35,608 nucleotides of DNA, taken from contig CAJXSK010000015.1 of assembly GCA_913061075.1 (NCBI GenBank), positions 1-35,608 on the forward strand. The letters are read 5' to 3'. Positions 32,871 through 35,608 of this stretch are shown one piece after another. Position numbers and translations under genes: made by a program. A model generated the notes under the pieces. It was not told where the DNA came from. It saw nothing but the letters and a program-made list of their open reading frames with translations, and did not search any database. The number at the start of each line of letters is the position of its first letter. Position 1 is the stretch's first letter. Source of the stretch: an uncultured Piscirickettsiaceae bacterium. GTDB lineage: Bacteria; Pseudomonadota; Gammaproteobacteria; Methylococcales; Cycloclasticaceae.

Positions 32871-33611
32871 TTAACCTACACGCATTAACTGCGCACTAGC
32901 TGCTTCGTTATCGTCAATTGTTTTCATCATTTTTACTTGTAACTCGAAATTTTTGGCTAATTCAATCATACTAACCATCGCAGACACGACACTCACATTA
33001 CTGCCTTCTATAGAACCTGACACCAACCTCACATCCGCACTCACTTCAGCTTGCTGGCCCTGCTTTAGTCTAAATAAACCATCATGGCCCTTCTCTACTT
33101 CTGACAAATCGGGGTTAACCAGCTTTATCCTGTCGATTGCTGTGAGCGTTTCCGCGGAATCACCTAAAGGAATGACGCTAACCGTGCCATCCACACCAAT
33201 TTCCATTTTTGCCGATACTGGCACCGTAACGGGCCCACCGCCGCCCAATACTGGCAGGCCGGTTCCCGTTGTCAGCAAGCCATCCGCTGTTAACCGTAAA
33301 TCACCGGCTCGCGTATAGGCTTCTGACCCATCATTTGCCTGCACTGCAATCCAACCATCGCCATTTATAGATACATCTAGTTCACGACCCGTTTGCTGAA
33401 AAGCGCCGGCATCAAAATCAATGCCCGGGCGTTCTGTCATCGCATAAACATGTGATGGCAAACCAGGGCCATACACGGGCATACTTCTAAACTGAGACAA
33501 GTCCGCTTTAAAACCCGTTGTATTAGCGTTGGCTAAGTTATGCGAATTAACGGCTTGCGAAAGCAACACTTGTTTCGCTCCACTCATCGCTACATATAAG
33601 CTACTGTCCAT
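32871..33611 (-). CDS. flgF: FlgF proximal rod protein
   Basis: This 246-residue protein begins MDSSLYVAMSGAKQVLLSQAVNSHNLANANTTGFKADLSQFRSMPVYG, typical of FlgF. It ends SVVSAMVSMIELAKNFELQVKMMKTIDDNEAASAQLMRVG. It is part of the proximal rod. It is 26 bases after flgE. Confidence 0.95.
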   Translation of the reverse strand: MDSSLYVAMSGAKQVLLSQAVNSHNLANANTTGFKADLSQFRSMPVYGPGLPSHVYAMTERPGIDFDAGAFQQTGRELDVSINGDGWIAVQANDGSEAYTRAGDLRLTADGLLTTGTGLPVLGGGGPVTVPVSAKMEIGVDGTVSVIPLGDSAETLTAIDRIKLVNPDLSEVEKGHDGLFRLKQGQQAEVSADVRLVSGSIEGSNVSVVSAMVSMIELAKNFELQVKMMKTIDDNEAASAQLMRVG

Positions 33612-33637
33612 TTAGATACCCTCTTTTTCCTAATAAT

Positions 33638-34879
33638 CTAACGAATATTAATGATGGCTTGCTGAATCGTATCTTGCGTTGAAATAGCCTGCGCATTGGC
33701 CTGGAAATTACGTTGCGAAGTAATTAAGTTAACCAGTTGGGTTGCAATATCAACATTTGACGATTCAAGAGCACCCGATTGCAAAAGACCAAATCCCGCC
33801 GTACCACCAGACCCAACAGTCCTATTACCAGAAGAAAATGTTTCCGCCCATGATGAATCGCCTAATTGACGCAACCCTTGAGCGTTTGGAAACGTTGCCA
33901 TGGCAATTTGGCCTAAAGAGCTGGTTTGGCCATTTGTAAACTGAGCAAAAATAACGCCCGTTGGGTCAATATCAATTCCGTTTAGTCGGCCCGATGCAAA
34001 TCCATTTTGGCTTAAACCGTTGACTGCAAAGTCACCGCCAAACTGGGTCATTTGCGAATAATCATAGGTCAACCCAATGGGAGCAGAACCATTACCAATA
34101 CTTGTATTATCTAACGTCACCTGCCCTGTTACCGCGCCATTTGCGGATAGAAAAGTACCATCCGTATTAAATGCCAATGGAAAAGACGCCGCACCACCAA
34201 TGGTTACAGGGGAATTGTTAACTTCCGTAAATACATTCCACGTGTTCAAAACTGGATTTGAAGATTGAAAGTACATTGTGGCCGGAAAGCCGTTCCCTAA
34301 GGAATCATAAATAGTCGTAGACGTTGAATGATTGTATGAATTAGCGTCTAACGGATCAAATGCAGGATTTATCGGCACAGCTTGTCTAGCGTCTAGATTA
34401 AGCGTAGGCGTTACAGTTGACGTTGGGTTAGGTGCTGAATCACTGGTGCTTAATTGAACAGATGATAATGACCCCGTATTAAACGTGCCATTATTGTTGG
34501 GTGGAAAGGCCTGCAATTGACGACCAGAGCTATCCACAACAAACCCATCTCTATCTGTCGTAAATGCGCCAGCGCGTGTGTATGCCTGTGCTCCACTGTC
34601 ATCAACAATAAAGAACCCTTCCCCACTAATTGCTAAATCAAGATTGCTGGACGTGAATTCTATATTACCTTGGCCAAACTGCTGTGCAACAGTAGCCACA
34701 CGGACACCACTGCCAGGCGTGTTACCCGATACACCCGTAAATGTCGTTGCGAACACGTCAACAAACTCAGCACGTGATTGTTTAAAGCCATTTGTTGAGG
34801 CATTCGCTATATTATTACCGACGACAGACAGATCTGTTGATGCTGCGTCTAAACCACTTAATGAAGTACGAAATGTCAT
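33638..34879 (-). CDS. flgE: FlgE hook protein
   Basis: This 413-residue protein begins MTFRTSLSGLDAASTDLSVVGNNIANASTNGFKQSRAEFVDVFA and ends SNVDIATQLVNLITSQRNFQANAQAISTQDTIQQAIINIR. The middle D1/D2 hook domains (STSTTIYDSLGNGFPATMYFQ; LTYDYSQMTQFGGDFAVNGLSQNGFASGRLNGIDIDPTGVIFAQFTNGQ) are complete. It polymerises into the flexible hook. It is 12 bases after flgD. Confidence 0.96.
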   Translation of the reverse strand: MTFRTSLSGLDAASTDLSVVGNNIANASTNGFKQSRAEFVDVFATTFTGVSGNTPGSGVRVATVAQQFGQGNIEFTSSNLDLAISGEGFFIVDDSGAQAYTRAGAFTTDRDGFVVDSSGRQLQAFPPNNNGTFNTGSLSSVQLSTSDSAPNPTSTVTPTLNLDARQAVPINPAFDPLDANSYNHSTSTTIYDSLGNGFPATMYFQSSNPVLNTWNVFTEVNNSPVTIGGAASFPLAFNTDGTFLSANGAVTGQVTLDNTSIGNGSAPIGLTYDYSQMTQFGGDFAVNGLSQNGFASGRLNGIDIDPTGVIFAQFTNGQTSSLGQIAMATFPNAQGLRQLGDSSWAETFSSGNRTVGSGGTAGFGLLQSGALESSNVDIATQLVNLITSQRNFQANAQAISTQDTIQQAIINIR

Positions 34880-34891
34880 AACCTTCTCCTA

Positions 34892-35563
34892 TTAAAATAT
34901 TCTTGTTACGTTACTGAAATCAACGCTACCTTGATTCGCCAAGTTCAGCTGCAAACCACGTCCAACGCCACCTAAGGTGACACTTTCTACGTCGGCAACA
35001 ATTTGCGTATCCAAATCAAAATTTTGCCCGTCAATTCGTGCTTGTGCATCCACTGAATATTGGCCAGCTGGTGCAGAAGTTCCATCAGCTTTTAAACCAT
35101 TCCATACAAAAGGCACTGGGCCGGCCACTTGAGAACCTAAGTTAATACTCTGAACAACCTGGCCAGATTGATCTGTAATTTTGATTGAAACATCCGGTGA
35201 ACTAGCCGGTAAACTTAACTCACCTTGGATAGTTCCACCGTCACTTAAGATGCCAGATTCCAAAGGAACAATGACTTTTCGCCCCACTAAATTAGCGGCT
35301 TGTAATGCCTGATCATTAGCAATAGAGGAAGCAAAGTCCGTAAACGATGATTGCAAATCTTGAATCCCCGTCACTGTACTAAATTGGGCAATTTGCCCCA
35401 AGAAAGCACCACTGTCTTGTGGGTCTAATGGGTCTTGGTTATTAAGTTGAGTCACCATCAACTTTAAGAAATCACCTTGCCCAAGATCACTCTCAGGTTT
35501 CTTATCTTGAGTAGGTGTGGTTAAGCCAAGGCTTTGTAAGGTATTGAAGTCGACTTCTGGCAT
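34892..35563 (-). CDS. flgD: FlgD hook-capping scaffold protein
   Basis: This 223-residue protein has the FlgD N-terminal export/assembly motif, LGQGDFLKLMVTQLNNQDPLDPQDSGAFLGQIAQFSTVTGIQDL (27-70). It also has the Ig/tudor-like body VPFVWNGLKADGTSAPAGQYSVDAQARIDGQ. It caps the growing hook and is removed at completion. It is 12 bases after the end of flgC. Confidence 0.95.
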   Translation of the reverse strand: MPEVDFNTLQSLGLTTPTQDKKPESDLGQGDFLKLMVTQLNNQDPLDPQDSGAFLGQIAQFSTVTGIQDLQSSFTDFASSIANDQALQAANLVGRKVIVPLESGILSDGGTIQGELSLPASSPDVSIKITDQSGQVVQSINLGSQVAGPVPFVWNGLKADGTSAPAGQYSVDAQARIDGQNFDLDTQIVADVESVTLGGVGRGLQLNLANQGSVDFSNVTRIF

Positions 35564-35575
35564 CGTTAGTCTCCG

Positions 35576-35608
35576 TTATTGTCCGATTTTTAAGGTTTGT
35601 TGTAAGAG
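35576..35608 (-). CDS. flgC: 3' end of flgC (partial, proximal rod protein)
   Basis: Reading leftward from the window edge, the frame gives LLQQTLKIGQ and then TAA (35578-35576). This matches the usual FlgC C-terminus (a run ending TL-LGQ), and flgC is the expected neighbour of flgD. Only ten codons are visible. Confidence 0.7.
   Translation of the reverse strand, partial: LLQQTLKIGQ

Overview
The window looks like the chromosome of a low-to-moderate GC, motile, sulfur-oxidising gammaproteobacterium. The evidence is the gene content: ZapE, BolA/YciB, FimV, a complete periplasmic Sox thiosulfate oxidation set, and a polar-flagellate style flg/fli block. A Thiotrichales/Piscirickettsiaceae-type organism (Cycloclasticus, Thiomicrospira and relatives) is my best guess from memory, but the sequence here does not prove it.

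Region 1 (1-2925) is the tail of an integron gene-cassette array. Five consecutive cassettes can be delimited because each starts with a GTTRRRY-like box whose exact reverse complement opens that cassette's own attC site. The pairs are GTTATAC/GTATAAC, GTTAAAAGG/CCTTTTAAC, GTTAGGGCT/AGCCCTAAC, GTTAGCTG/CAGCTAAC, and a decayed last pair. The cargo is a GIY-YIG protein, a gene-less cassette made almost entirely of nested palindromes, a DUF1003 membrane protein, a Phd/ParE toxin-antitoxin pair and a YefM/YoeB-type toxin-antitoxin pair. No integrase is present in the window. The last attC is broken and runs into a short tandem repeat (2925-2976).

Region 2 (3063-12859) is housekeeping chromosome. 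In order it holds a DEAD-box RNA helicase with no ordinary start codon in the expected place, a 47-residue Lys-rich protein, a leftward zapE-DUF1244-yeeN-type-membrane protein operon, a rightward run of small hypothetical-yciB-bolA-parvulin genes ending in a strong terminator, an HDOD protein with a degenerate HD site, adk and asd. Region 3 starts with fimV (12936-15113), a polar-organising cell-wall-associated protein.

Region 4 (15212-21511) is a tight sox operon in the order soxC-soxD-soxX-soxY-soxZ-soxA-soxK-like-soxB. SoxXA(K) loads thiosulfate on the SoxYZ carrier, SoxB hydrolyses off sulfate, and SoxCD oxidises the remaining sulfane sulfur. With SoxCD present, the pathway can in principle take thiosulfate fully to sulfate without stored sulfur.

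Region 5 (21514-35608, all leftward) is a flagellar block, in transcription order flgC(end)-D-E-F-G-H-I-J-K-L, then fliC-flaG-fliD-fliS-fliT. The rod/hook/ring genes come first. A sigma-28-type -10 box sits exactly between flgJ and flgK, and a consensus sigma-28 promoter precedes fliC. The flagellin gene is interrupted by one in-frame TAA where the family normally has Gln, while everything downstream is intact. This is the most consequential oddity in the window, together with the cassette array.
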